64,000 bases of DNA, taken from contig SUGL01000016.1 in the NCBI GenBank assembly GCA_004963905.1, positions 78,908-142,907 on the forward strand, read 5' to 3'. The notes beneath the pieces were generated by a model, which was not told the DNA's origin, did no database searches, and was given only the letters and a program-made list of their open reading frames with translations. A program made the position numbers and the translations under genes. Shown in pieces: positions 19,960-28,704 of the stretch. This DNA comes from Mesorhizobium sp. GTDB lineage: Bacteria; Pseudomonadota; Alphaproteobacteria; Rhizobiales; Rhizobiaceae. Numbering within the stretch: position 1 is the first letter of the stretch; every line of letters begins with the position of its first letter.

Positions 19960-20502
19960 ATGACTTCCTGGCTTTCGAGACCCTTGGCGAAGGTCGTCTT
20001 CCTTGCCGCTCTGCTTGGCGCCAGCCTGACCAGCGCGGCGAGCGCGGCCCCACCTCAGACCGCCGCGCCGCCCAGCGGCACGGTCAAGTCGACGCATGGC
20101 GCGTGGTCGATCATCTGCGACACACCCGCCGGCGCGACCTCCGAGCAATGCGTGATGATGCAGAACGTCGTCGCCGAGGACCGCCCGGAGATGGGGCTTT
20201 CGGTCGTGGTGCTGCGCACCGCCGACAACAAGGCCGAGATCCTGCGGGTGCTGGCGCCGCTCGGCGTGCTCTTGCCCAACGGGCTTGGCCTCAACGTCGA
20301 CGGCAAGGACATCGGCCGCGCCTATTTCGTGCGCTGCTTCCAGGACGGCTGTTATGCGGAAGTGATCCTCGAGAAGCCGCTGCTCGACACGCTGAAGAAC
20401 GGCACGTCGGCCACCTTCATCGTCTTCCAGACGCCGGAGGAAGGCATCGGCATTCCCGTCGACCTCAAGGGATTCGCGGAAGGCTTCGCGGCGCTCCCCT
20501 GA
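19960..20502 (+). CDS. Invasion-associated locus B (IalB) family protein
   Basis: Secreted protein of 180 residues with a signal peptide (to about residue 29, SAASAA). It matches the IalB family first described in Bartonella: THGAWSIICDTPAG, the conserved QCVMMQNV segment, and RCFQDGCYAEVILEK with paired cysteines probably forming disulfides in the periplasm. In free-living rhizobia the role is unknown. I chose the ATG at 19960 because GGAG lies 6 bases upstream; a GTG at 19939 in the same frame is possible. Confidence 0.88.
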   Translation: MTSWLSRPLAKVVFLAALLGASLTSAASAAPPQTAAPPSGTVKSTHGAWSIICDTPAGATSEQCVMMQNVVAEDRPEMGLSVVVLRTADNKAEILRVLAPLGVLLPNGLGLNVDGKDIGRAYFVRCFQDGCYAEVILEKPLLDTLKNGTSATFIVFQTPEEGIGIPVDLKGFAEGFAALP

Positions 20503-20641
20503 CCCGAGTCTGACTCGAGGGGGGCAGCAGGGCCGTCCTTTGTCCGCGGCGATGACAATCCAGTGTGAACGCCGCCGATTGTCTTGACCTGTCTTCGCCC
20601 CTACATCGGGGAAAGACGAAACCGCCAGCGGACGCCCTGCC

Positions 20642-22054
20642 ATGAACAGCCTGATCGGCCAATTCGACATTTCCGACGATCGTGTCAAAGAGATCGTCGC
20701 CGACACCATCAAGGGCGCCGACGACGGCGAGCTGTTCCTCGAATACAACGAAAACGAAGCGCTGATGTTCGACAATGGCCGGCTGAAGACGGCCAATTTC
20801 AACACCGATCAGGGTTTCGGCTTGCGCGCCGTCGCCGGCGAGGCCAGCGGCTATGCGCATTCGAACGACCTTTCGGAAGCCTCGCTGCTGCGCGCCGCCG
20901 ACGCCGTCTCGGCGGTCAAGGGCGGCTATTCGGGCCAGCTCGCCGCGGCGCCCGCACGCACCAATCGCCACCTCTATGGCGACGAGAACCCGATCCCCTC
21001 GCCCAGCTTCGAGGCGAAGGCGAAGCTGTTGCAGGAGATCGACGCCTGGCTGCGTGCCGCCGACCCGCGCGTGCGCCAGGTGACGGCCTCGCTCGCGGCC
21101 TCCTGGCAGCATGTCGAGATCGTGCGCGCCGACGGTCAGGTGGTGCGCGACATCCGCCCACTGGTCAGGGTCAACGTCTCCGTGGTGGTCGGCGATGGCG
21201 ACCGCCAGGAGAGCGGCTCCTACGGCATGGGCGGCCGCAAGAGCTTTGGCGAATTCCTCACCGAGGAGAGCTGGAAGCATGCCGCGCGCGAGGCGCTGAG
21301 ACAGGCGCTGGTCAATCTCGAAGCCGTTCCGGCGCCGGCGGGCACCTTCGACATCGTGCTGTCCAGCGGATGGCCGGGCGTGATGCTGCACGAGGCGGTC
21401 GGCCATGGCCTGGAAGGCGACTTCAACCGCAAGAAGACATCGGCCTTCGCCGGCCTTATGGGTAGCCAAGTCGCGGCAAAGGGCGTCACCGTGGTCGATG
21501 ACGGCACGGTTGCCGAGCGACGCGGCTCGCTCACCGTCGACGACGAAGGCACGCCTTCGGCGCGCAACGTCTTGATCGAGGACGGCAAGCTGGTCGGTTA
21601 TATGCAGGACCGCCAGAATGCGCGCCTGATGGGGATGAAGGCGACCGGCAACGGCCGGCGCGAGGGCTACGCGCACCAGCCGATGCCGCGCATGACCAAC
21701 ACCTACATGACCGCGGGCGACATGAACCCGGAGGAGATCATCGCCTCGGTAAAGAAGGGCATCTATGCCGTCTCCTTCGGCGGCGGCCAGGTCGACATCA
21801 CCTCGGGAAAATTCGTGTTCGGCTGCACCGAGGCCTACATGATCGAGGACGGCAAGGTGACGCAGCCGATCAAGGGCGCGATGCTGATCGGCAACGGGCC
21901 TGACGCCATGCACCGCGTGACCATGGTCGGCAACGACATGAAGCTCGACAACGGCATCGGCATGTGCGGCAAGGCCGGACAAGGCGTGCCCGTCGGCGTC
22001 GGCCAACCACATCTGAGGATGAACCAGATGACGGTCGGCGGCACCAGGGTTTGA
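20642..22054 (+). CDS. tldD: Metalloprotease TldD
   Basis: Zinc metallopeptidase of 470 residues. TldD with TldE degrades unfolded peptides and helps mature peptides such as microcin B17 and CcdA. The catalytic HEAVGHGLEGD (HExxxH) motif is near residues 248-258. The N-terminal LFLEYNENEALMFDNGRLK and the C-terminal CTEAYMIEDGKVTQPIKGAMLIGNG blocks are typical. No tldE/pmbA gene is adjacent in this window; the partner must be elsewhere. The ATG at 20642 follows the gap after the IalB gene. Confidence 0.96.
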   Translation: MNSLIGQFDISDDRVKEIVADTIKGADDGELFLEYNENEALMFDNGRLKTANFNTDQGFGLRAVAGEASGYAHSNDLSEASLLRAADAVSAVKGGYSGQLAAAPARTNRHLYGDENPIPSPSFEAKAKLLQEIDAWLRAADPRVRQVTASLAASWQHVEIVRADGQVVRDIRPLVRVNVSVVVGDGDRQESGSYGMGGRKSFGEFLTEESWKHAAREALRQALVNLEAVPAPAGTFDIVLSSGWPGVMLHEAVGHGLEGDFNRKKTSAFAGLMGSQVAAKGVTVVDDGTVAERRGSLTVDDEGTPSARNVLIEDGKLVGYMQDRQNARLMGMKATGNGRREGYAHQPMPRMTNTYMTAGDMNPEEIIASVKKGIYAVSFGGGQVDITSGKFVFGCTEAYMIEDGKVTQPIKGAMLIGNGPDAMHRVTMVGNDMKLDNGIGMCGKAGQGVPVGVGQPHLRMNQMTVGGTRV

Positions 22055-22086
22055 GGCCGAGCGCCGTTCCGGTAATATTAAACCCA

Positions 22087-22362
22087 ATGACCGGCTCCGA
22101 AAAACTCACAACGATCGTCTCGAGCAACGGCCGGGTGACCCTGCCCAGCGCGATCCGAAAACGGCGGGAGTGGGGTGCCGGCACACGCCTCCAGGTCAAA
22201 GACACGCCAGAGGGCGTTCTTCTGAAACCGGCGCGGGCCTTTGCCCCAACGAGGCCGGAGGACGTGTTTGGCCTCCTGTCGCATGATGGCATGCCAAGAA
22301 CGCTGCAAGATATGGACGCAGGCGTCCTTGCCGAAGCGCAGCGGCGTCATACTCGCGATTGA
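22087..22362 (+). CDS. AbrB/MazE (VapB-like) antitoxin, orphan
   Basis: Protein of 91 residues. The N-terminal swapped-hairpin domain (TTIVSSNGRVTLPSAIRKRREWGAG, about residues 8-32) is the SpoVT-AbrB fold. The C-terminal tail (LAEAQRRHTRD) matches the toxin-binding tail of VapB antitoxins that pair with PIN-domain VapC. The ATG at 22087 lies 32 bases after tldD. No complete toxin follows: only a 5' stub is left, overlapping the stop in the usual way. Confidence 0.85.
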   Translation: MTGSEKLTTIVSSNGRVTLPSAIRKRREWGAGTRLQVKDTPEGVLLKPARAFAPTRPEDVFGLLSHDGMPRTLQDMDAGVLAEAQRRHTRD

Positions 22363-22384
22363 TGGCAATTCGCAAAACACGTAA
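22349..22384 (+). pseudogene. Remnant of a VapC (PIN-domain) toxin 5' end
   Basis: Overlapping the antitoxin stop in a different frame, the sequence reads ATA-LAIDGNSQNT-stop. Intact pairs typically begin M-L-A-I-D-T-N with the same overlap, so the start ATG is now ATA, the second acidic-site neighbourhood is changed (DGN for DTN), and a stop follows after 11 codons. The rest of the PIN domain is missing. Confidence 0.55.
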
Positions 22385-22428
22385 CGGCCCCGCCGGACGC
22401 AAACACGATCGTGTTAGCAAATTATTAA

Positions 22429-23166
22429 TTGTTCAATTGCCTTGGCCGGCGTTTCCGCATTAACTCGTCGCCAGTCTTCTCGTTGCGGTGGTGTCTGGCA
22501 TTGTTGCGTTCCCCTGGCGTCCTGACCTCTTCTTTCCTGCTTGGCCTTGTTTCGTTGATCAGCGCGACGTCGCTGTGTGTCGATCCGGCGGTGGCGCAGT
22601 CGACATTGTTCAAGCGGCCGTCGACGCAGCCCTCCGCGGATGGAGTTCGCTCCGCCTCGGTTGGAGGGCGCACCAGCGTTCCCTATGGCTGGCTCGACTT
22701 CTGCGGCCGTCGGCCGAAAGAGTGCAAGGTGGCGGCTTTGCCGGCAACGAGCGTCAAGCTGACCGCGCAGAAACTGCGCACCCTCAAGCGGATAAACCAA
22801 AAGGCGAACCGCGCCATCAAGCCCGTCAGCAACTACGATCACTGGGGCACGAAGATGGACCACTGGGACTATCCGGTGGACGGCAAGGGCGACTGCAAGA
22901 TCTACGCGCTCTACAAGCGCAAGCTCCTCATGGAAGCGGGATTTCCCCGCCAGGCGCTGCTGATGACCGTCGTACGCGACCTGAACAATGAAGGCCACAC
23001 CATCCTGACGGTGAAGACCGACAAGGGCGATCTCGTCCTCGACAATCTGGTCGACGAAGTCCGGCCCTGGAACGCGACCGGCTACTATTTCCTCAAACGC
23101 CAGTCGCAGCAGAACCCGAACGTCTGGGTATCGATCAACCAGCGCGGCGGCACACCGAAAACCTGA
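22429..23166 (+). CDS. Transglutaminase-like cysteine peptidase (BTLCP family)
   Basis: Exported protein of up to 245 residues in the bacterial transglutaminase-like cysteine proteinase family (DUF920). The catalytic triad is readable: cysteine in VDGKGDCKIYALYK, histidine in NNEGHTILTV and aspartate in LVLDNLVDEV. A signal peptide-like segment (SSFLLGLVSLISATSLCVDPAVAQ) precedes it. The start is uncertain: TTG at 22429 has no good ribosome site, and a start nearer 22500 would give a normal signal peptide. In some bacteria the family member LapG cleaves an adhesin; no adhesin gene is nearby here. Confidence 0.85.
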   Translation: MFNCLGRRFRINSSPVFSLRWCLALLRSPGVLTSSFLLGLVSLISATSLCVDPAVAQSTLFKRPSTQPSADGVRSASVGGRTSVPYGWLDFCGRRPKECKVAALPATSVKLTAQKLRTLKRINQKANRAIKPVSNYDHWGTKMDHWDYPVDGKGDCKIYALYKRKLLMEAGFPRQALLMTVVRDLNNEGHTILTVKTDKGDLVLDNLVDEVRPWNATGYYFLKRQSQQNPNVWVSINQRGGTPKT

Positions 23167-23244
23167 CGGATGCTGCCGGGGCCGTAGGCTGAGCGGCCCG
23201 CGTAAACCAGCACTGAACCAGCCTTCACGGACCTACACAGATTT

Positions 23245-23269
23245 CATGGGCCGGAAAATCCGGCCCATG
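23245..23269. terminator. Bidirectional hairpin between convergent genes
   Basis: CATGGGCCGGA (23245-23255) pairs perfectly with TCCGGCCCATG (23259-23269) around an AAA loop. It sits 79 bases after the BTLCP stop and 18 bases from the end of the convergent caspase-like gene. No long T-run follows, so termination is probable but not certain. Confidence 0.65.
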
Positions 23270-23286
23270 AATAGCTGCGCGACGGC

Positions 23287-26004
23287 CTACTGCTGGCAAG
23301 CCGGCTCGCCCGGCTGTCCGCAAGCCTGCTTCTTCTTGAACTGCTGCGGCGGCTGCTCCTGCGGGACACGCCGCTCTTGCATCTGCGGCTGCGGGAGACG
23401 CCGCTCTTGCATCTGCGGTCTCGGCTCAGCGCGGAATTCCGGCTTCGGCTCCGATCTCTGCGGCCGGAGCACCTGCTCGTTCGGCCTTTCCTGCCTGAAC
23501 TGGCGCTGCGCGTTCTCGTTCGGCCTGTTGACCCTGAAGTTGCGCTGCACGTTGACCTCCGGGCCGGCGGAACCTTCTTCGTTATTCTGCAACCGGCGGA
23601 ATTTCCTGCTCCTGTCGTTCCCGCCGGCCGAGCCCTGATTCTCGTCGGAGAACACGGTCGGATTGTTCCTCCTGAGCCGCTTCTGCATGCTCGGCCCGTT
23701 GTCGGCCGGCTCACCGTTGACGGTCGGCAGTCTGCGGAACTTCCTGCCCCTGTCGTTCCCGCTGGCCGAGCCCTGAGTCTGGTCGGAGAACACGTCCGGA
23801 TTGTTCTTCCTGAGCCGCTTCTGCATGCTCGGCCGGTTGTCGGCCGGCGCGCCGTTGACGGTCGGCAGCTTGCGGAATTTCCTGCCCTTGTCGTTTCCCG
23901 AACCCTGATCGCTCGGTTCGACAATAGCCTGGCCGGTCGACAAATCCCTGCGCGACAGCCTCTTCGGCTTGCCGGACGGCACGTTCGGATTGTTTTTCCC
24001 AAACCTCTCCTTGGTGCTCTGGCCGTTGTCGGTCGGCGCGCCGTTGACGGTCGGCAGCTTGCGCAATTTCTTGCCCTTCTGCTGACCGGTGCCCTGCTCT
24101 CCGGTCACCGCGGCACCGGCATTTCCCGTCGCCTCCTGGTTGCCGCCCACAATGCCTTGCTTGCCGAGCTGCTTCCTGGACCTGTTGCCCGGCAAATTCT
24201 GTTCGTTGAGCGCCGGCTTGCCGTTGACGAGCGGCAGCTTTTTGCCGTCGGCTCCGGGCAAGGCGTGGTCGCGCGACAGCTTGCCGGTCGCGGACTGGGT
24301 CTCCGGCTGCACGGTCGCGGCGCCAGGCTGCTGACCCTGGATAACACGCTGGCCGGGCTTCGGTGGCAAGCCCCCCTGTTGCCTGGACTGGGCCTGACCG
24401 GATATGGCCGCCCGCTTCTTCAGCAGCGGCGGCAGCGCAACCTTGGCCGCCAGCGCATCCGCGCGGGCGCCAACGGCGCCTCCGACCGTCTTCTGGCCTG
24501 TGGTGACGCCAGCCTGAGCATTGCCGCTCGGCTGCGCGGCCTGATTGATCGTCTCGTTTCTGATCGTCGTGTTGATGTTGTTGATGACGGTCGTGTTGTG
24601 GATGTTGTTGAAGATGATGTCGTTCGGCGGCGGCACGATGTGGCGCGGCGGGTTGACGAATACGGGTATCGGCACGAACACCGGCGTCGGCAGGACGTAG
24701 ACGTCAACCGGCGGTGGCGGCGGCTCAAGCACGACGAAATCCGGCGGCGGCGGCGGCAGGAAGATCACCGTGATCGGCGGCGGCGGCTCGAAATCGAAAT
24801 CGGGGTCGTCGAAATAGAGCACCGGCCGTTCGATATAGATGATTTCCTCCTCCGGCGGCGGCGGCACGTCATAGACGATGACGGTGAAGCTCGCCGGCGG
24901 CTCCAACTCGGCATCGAAATGCTCCAGGCGGCGGCGCGCGTCCCAGGCATGCGGGCCGTGCGGATAGCGCTCCAGATAGGACCAGTAGGCTTCAGGCGTG
25001 TCCGTCATCCAGGTCTCACGCCAGGTGATCGCCTCGCGCCGGGCCGCGAGGATGGCGCGCACACGCTTGGCCATCGGATCGTGCGGATAGACGTCGAGGA
25101 AATCCTCGTAGCCGCGCATCGTGTCGCGCTCGAGGGCGGCAACATAGGCGTCATGCGCGCTGAAGTCGCGAATCGGCCTGGTGCGCATCGCGCGGGTCTC
25201 CGCGGCCGAAACCTTGGGCGGGGGAGCTTCCGCGCTGCGTTCGAAGAAAACGAAAGGCGCGGTGATCTTCGAAGCGCTCCATGGCAATTCCCCGCCATGC
25301 GTGACTTCGCTGACACGCAGCCGCGTGCGGTCGAACACGTCCTGCAGCGACAGGCCGCCTTCGCGCATCATCTCGGCCAGCGCCTGGGCGTAGGCTCCGT
25401 AGGGGCCTTTGCCCTCCGGCGCGACGGTTCCGGGAGCGGCGTTGAAGGCAATCAGCATGTTCGGATCGGGATCGACCAATGCAAGGCCACCGGCCAGCGG
25501 CTGTTTCGACTGCGGAAACGGATTTGGCCGCGCCGCGTCGAGCACGACGATATTGACCTTTGTCGGCAGCCCGGACAGCGACCTGGTGACGTCGGAGATC
25601 CGCATCGCCTGAAGCGGGACATCGGCCGGATTGGCGATCTGGGCATCGACCGGAAGAAAGTAATTCTCGCCCTCGAACTGCACGCCATGCCCGGCGAGAT
25701 AGATGAAAACGACGGCGTCAGGACCGGCGGCCGATACCTTGCCCATGAAATCGCGGAACGCGCCGCGCAGCGAGTCCTGGTCCACGTCACGCGCGCCGAC
25801 CACATCGAACCCGGCGGCCTGCAATGTCTGTGCGATCAGGCCGGCGTCATTGGCGGCCGTTGCGAGTTCGCCGGTCTTGTAGGAGCCATTGCCGATGACG
25901 AAGGCCAGACGCTTTTCGCCTTGCGCCAATGCCCCGGTTGCGGCGCTGACCGCGAAAAAGATGAGAATGACGACGAGGCCGAGGAATTTCTGAAGCGTCT
26001 GCAT
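23287..26004 (-). CDS. Secreted caspase-fold (C14) protein lacking the catalytic cysteine, with repeat tail
   Basis: Protein of 905 residues with a signal peptide (1-28, ALAQ). Residues about 30-250 form a caspase-like p20 domain: KRLAFVIGNGSYKTG and the histidine segment IYLAGHGVQF (H106). Where active family members read DAC, this one reads LDAARPNPF, with alanine at 158, so it should not be proteolytic. Then follow a helical region (270-350), very proline-rich stretches (370-460, runs of PPPP separated by acidic or V/I residues), an N/I/T-rich part (NNIHNTTVINNINTTIRN) and a low-complexity K/R/G/Q-rich tail with tandem repeats. The ATG at 26004 follows AAGGAT. Function is unknown; a cell-envelope scaffold is possible. 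Confidence 0.85.
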   Translation of the reverse strand: MQTLQKFLGLVVILIFFAVSAATGALAQGEKRLAFVIGNGSYKTGELATAANDAGLIAQTLQAAGFDVVGARDVDQDSLRGAFRDFMGKVSAAGPDAVVFIYLAGHGVQFEGENYFLPVDAQIANPADVPLQAMRISDVTRSLSGLPTKVNIVVLDAARPNPFPQSKQPLAGGLALVDPDPNMLIAFNAAPGTVAPEGKGPYGAYAQALAEMMREGGLSLQDVFDRTRLRVSEVTHGGELPWSASKITAPFVFFERSAEAPPPKVSAAETRAMRTRPIRDFSAHDAYVAALERDTMRGYEDFLDVYPHDPMAKRVRAILAARREAITWRETWMTDTPEAYWSYLERYPHGPHAWDARRRLEHFDAELEPPASFTVIVYDVPPPPEEEIIYIERPVLYFDDPDFDFEPPPPITVIFLPPPPPDFVVLEPPPPPVDVYVLPTPVFVPIPVFVNPPRHIVPPPNDIIFNNIHNTTVINNINTTIRNETINQAAQPSGNAQAGVTTGQKTVGGAVGARADALAAKVALPPLLKKRAAISGQAQSRQQGGLPPKPGQRVIQGQQPGAATVQPETQSATGKLSRDHALPGADGKKLPLVNGKPALNEQNLPGNRSRKQLGKQGIVGGNQEATGNAGAAVTGEQGTGQQKGKKLRKLPTVNGAPTDNGQSTKERFGKNNPNVPSGKPKRLSRRDLSTGQAIVEPSDQGSGNDKGRKFRKLPTVNGAPADNRPSMQKRLRKNNPDVFSDQTQGSASGNDRGRKFRRLPTVNGEPADNGPSMQKRLRRNNPTVFSDENQGSAGGNDRSRKFRRLQNNEEGSAGPEVNVQRNFRVNRPNENAQRQFRQERPNEQVLRPQRSEPKPEFRAEPRPQMQERRLPQPQMQERRVPQEQPPQQFKKKQACGQPGEPACQQ
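23650..24240 (-). repeat. In-gene repeats of the caspase-like protein tail
   Basis: The LPTVNG-(A/E)P-x-DN motif recurs at about residues 650, 713 and 759, with a weaker LPLVNGKPALN at about 591. The last two units are 46 residues (138 bases) apart and share RxLPTVNGxPADNxPSMQKR, (R/K)NNPxVFSD and GNDR.RKF. The pattern points to expansion by duplication within the gene. Confidence 0.75.
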
Positions 26005-26174
26005 GGCAATCCGCTATCCTTATCCGGCATCCCTCCGCAACATTAACGCCGGAGAGGCAGGAATGTTTCCCTAACAGCGCGAAATTAAGAGCCGGCATAA
26101 AGGCGGCTTTAGGGCGCAATTTCGTCGGAAGAACAGAGGCTTCACAAAATTTCTTGCGAACCAGCGGTTGCGGA

Positions 26175-27416
26175 TTACCGCCGCCGCATCGGCTTCTCCA
26201 GCAGCGCGACCGCCTCGACATGCGGCGACCACAGGAACTGGTCGATCGGTGTCACGCTCTTCAGCTGATAGCCGCCGTCGAGGAGGATACGCAGGTCCCG
26301 TGCCAGCGTCACCGGATTGCAGGACACGGCCGCGACGAGCGGCACGTCCGAGCGGGCGATCTGCTTCGACTGGTCCTCGGCACCGGCGCGCGGCGGATCG
26401 AAGACGAGGCCGTCAAAGCCGTTCAGTTCCTTGAAGGTCAGAGGCCGGCGGAAGAGGTCGCGACGCTCGCTTATCACCCGCTTCAGGCCGCCGGCGAAAC
26501 GAAAGGCGCGGTCGAGCGCCGCAAGGGCCGGCGCATCTCCCTCGACGGCATGAACCTCCGACTTCGCCGCAAGCCTGAGCGCGAAGCTGCCGCAGCCTGC
26601 AAAAAGGTCGGCGACTTTCTTGGCGCGCGCCAGATGCCGCCCGACCAGATCAGCCATCGTCTGCTCGGCGGCCTCCGTCGCCTGCAGGAAGGCACCGGGC
26701 GGCACTGCGATGGCGACCGACCCGAACTGCACCACCGGCTTTTTCGGCTCGACGATCACCTCGCCGTCGATGGAAAGCCTCGCCAGGCCCTCGGCCATCA
26801 CGAAATTCGAGGCGATGCGGCGCTGGTTTTCGCCGAGCTTGCCCGCATCCTGGACGGCAACATCGAGGCCGGACGCCGTGACGGTGACCGTCATGTGGAA
26901 GGGTTTCGGCGTGGCGCAAACCAGATCGGCCAGCCTGCGCAGGCGGTCGAGCGCATCAACGATCGCCGGCAGCGAGATCGGGCATTCCTCGATCGGGATG
27001 ATCTCGGAGGAGAGTGCGCGCACGAAGCCGAGCAGCATGCCGGCCTCGGTACGCCTTGCGCTGAAGACGACGCGGCGGCGGGTTTGCGGCGCGCAAGGCA
27101 CCAGCGCATCGATCCCGCCGGCGATGCCCTTGGCCTTCAGTGCCTGCACGACCCGCTCGCGCTTCCACTGTCGATAGGCCTCGGCCTCGAAATGCTGCAG
27201 CGCGCAGCCGCCGCATTCGGTGAAATGGCGGCAGGGCGGATCGACCCGGAGCGGCGAGGCTTCCAGCACCGAGATCAGCGTCGCGCGGTCCTTCTGGCGC
27301 GCGGCGGTGACCGTCTCGCCCGGCAGCGTGAACGGGATGAAAACCTCGCCGCCATCGGCGCTGGCGACGCCGTCGCCTTGTGAACCGAGCCTTGAGATGG
27401 TGAAGCGCGCGCTCAT
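26175..27416 (-). CDS. TrmA/RlmD-family RNA (uracil-5-)-methyltransferase
   Basis: SAM-dependent enzyme of 413 residues that methylates uracil C5 in rRNA or tRNA; most like the iron-sulfur-containing RlmD/RumA type. An N-terminal TRAM-like domain is followed by the cluster motif CRHFTECGGC with a later cysteine in IEECPIS. The SAM site is VADLFAGCGSFALRL, and the catalytic region contains LVFDPPRAGAEDQ and AVSCNPVTLARDL. The ATG at 27414-27416 overlaps the tlyA stop by 4 bases; a longer frame upstream runs inside tlyA. Which base it modifies cannot be told from sequence. Confidence 0.9.
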   Translation of the reverse strand: MSARFTISRLGSQGDGVASADGGEVFIPFTLPGETVTAARQKDRATLISVLEASPLRVDPPCRHFTECGGCALQHFEAEAYRQWKRERVVQALKAKGIAGGIDALVPCAPQTRRRVVFSARRTEAGMLLGFVRALSSEIIPIEECPISLPAIVDALDRLRRLADLVCATPKPFHMTVTVTASGLDVAVQDAGKLGENQRRIASNFVMAEGLARLSIDGEVIVEPKKPVVQFGSVAIAVPPGAFLQATEAAEQTMADLVGRHLARAKKVADLFAGCGSFALRLAAKSEVHAVEGDAPALAALDRAFRFAGGLKRVISERRDLFRRPLTFKELNGFDGLVFDPPRAGAEDQSKQIARSDVPLVAAVSCNPVTLARDLRILLDGGYQLKSVTPIDQFLWSPHVEAVALLEKPMRRR

Positions 27417-28186
27417 CGCGGTGCCGCGTCCTTGACGGCGCCGAGCAGGAACTCGCGATTGCCGTCGCCGCCTTCGATCGGCGACGGGTGCAGCCCGAGG
27501 GCACGCCAGCCCGGCACGGCGGCAAGCCAGTCGCGCAATTCGGTGGCGACGCGCTCGGCATCGCCTGGATCCTTGAGCAGTCCGCCCTTGCCGATCGCTT
27601 CGCGGCCGGCTTCGAATTGCGGCTTGACGAGAAGCAGCGCCCTGGCGCCCTCGCCGGCCAGCGCAAGCGCCGGCGGCAGCGCCAGTTTCAGCGAAATGAA
27701 GCTGACGTCGCAAACGAGGAAATCCGGAACGCGGCCGCCGAGATCGGTGGCGGTCAGGTCACGAGCGTTGAGACCCTCGATCACCGTCACGCGCGGGTCG
27801 CCGGCAATGTCCGGATGGATCTGGCCGTGGCCAACATCGATCGCCGTGACATGGGCGGCGCCACGTTCGAGCAGCACCTGGGTGAAACCGCCGGTCGAGG
27901 CGCCGATGTCGAGCGCCTCGCTTCGCGAAGGATCGAGGCCGAAACGGTCGAGGCCGGAAATAAGCTTCAGCGCCGCGCGCGACACATAGGCCTGTGCGGG
28001 ATCGTCGATGGCGATCGGGCAGTCCGACGCAACGGACTGACCAGGCTTGCGGGCAACGCTGCCGTCAACGGTCACCGTGCCGCGCTCGATCGCATCGCGG
28101 GCGCGCGAACGGCTGGCGAACAGGCCGCGCGCGACGAGCAAGTCGTCGAGCCTTAGGCGCGCTCTGGCTGGCACAGGAGAACTCAT
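27413..28186 (-). CDS. tlyA: TlyA family rRNA 2'-O-methyltransferase
   Basis: RNA methyltransferase of 257 residues. In Mycobacterium TlyA methylates 16S C1409 and 23S C1920; members are also annotated as hemolysins. An N-terminal S4 RNA-binding domain (RLDDLLVARGLFASRSRARDAIERGTV) is followed by a Rossmann-fold FtsJ-like domain with ALDIGASTGGFTQVLLERGA as SAM motif I and LLVKPQFEAG downstream. It overlaps the RlmD-like gene by 4 bases, so the two RNA methyltransferases form an operon. In many rhizobia it follows dxs and xseB; here those are on the far side of a small gene cluster. Confidence 0.94.
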   Translation of the reverse strand: MSSPVPARARLRLDDLLVARGLFASRSRARDAIERGTVTVDGSVARKPGQSVASDCPIAIDDPAQAYVSRAALKLISGLDRFGLDPSRSEALDIGASTGGFTQVLLERGAAHVTAIDVGHGQIHPDIAGDPRVTVIEGLNARDLTATDLGGRVPDFLVCDVSFISLKLALPPALALAGEGARALLLVKPQFEAGREAIGKGGLLKDPGDAERVATELRDWLAAVPGWRALGLHPSPIEGGDGNREFLLGAVKDAAPR

Positions 28187-28300
28187 CGGCCTTCATTGGC
28201 GAAAGCCGAACGCGAAGGCAATGGCAGCGTGTTGAATATGGCGTCGAGCGCGGCAGAATGCGGATACCGAAAGTTCGCTCACCCAGCCGAGGAGGAGGCC

Positions 28301-28696
28301 ATGCTGAAGGGAACCTGCCATTGCGGCGCCGCCCACTGGACCCTGGAAGGCGATCCAGGATCGATCACGGCCTGCAACTGCACGCTCTGCCGCCGCTACG
28401 GCACGCTCTGGGCCTACGACTATCTCGACGAGCGTATCCGCATCGCGGGACCAATGCGTTCGTACACACGGGCCGAAGTGGCCGAGCCGGCGCTCGAGAT
28501 CCTGTTCTGCCCGACATGCGCCTGCGTGCTCGCCTGGCGCGGTCTGCGCTCAAGCGGCCGCATACGGATCGCCGTCAATGTCCGGCTGGCGCCGCCGGAG
28601 GCCGTCGCCGACCTGCCGATCGACCATTTCGACGGTCTCGACACATTCGACGACCTGCCGCGCGACGGCCGCTGCGTGCGCGATCTCTGGTTCTGA
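28301..28696 (+). CDS. GFA-family zinc protein
   Basis: Protein of 131 residues of the glutathione-dependent formaldehyde-activating (GFA/CENP-V) fold: GTCHCGAAHW, ACNCTLCRRYGTLWAY and LFCPTCACVLAW supply the conserved zinc-binding cysteines. Most members have unknown substrates. The ATG at 28301 is preceded by GAGGAGG, a strong ribosome site, so I preferred it to the in-frame start at 28196, whose extra 35 residues look unrelated. Confidence 0.9.
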   Translation: MLKGTCHCGAAHWTLEGDPGSITACNCTLCRRYGTLWAYDYLDERIRIAGPMRSYTRAEVAEPALEILFCPTCACVLAWRGLRSSGRIRIAVNVRLAPPEAVADLPIDHFDGLDTFDDLPRDGRCVRDLWF

Positions 28697-28704
28697 TTCT
28701 TGTT

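Noticed and set aside
23377-26046. Plus-strand frame of 889 codons opposite the caspase-like gene
   Set aside because: Repeats and arginine-rich composition mirror the minus-strand gene, which has the signal peptide and fold motifs.
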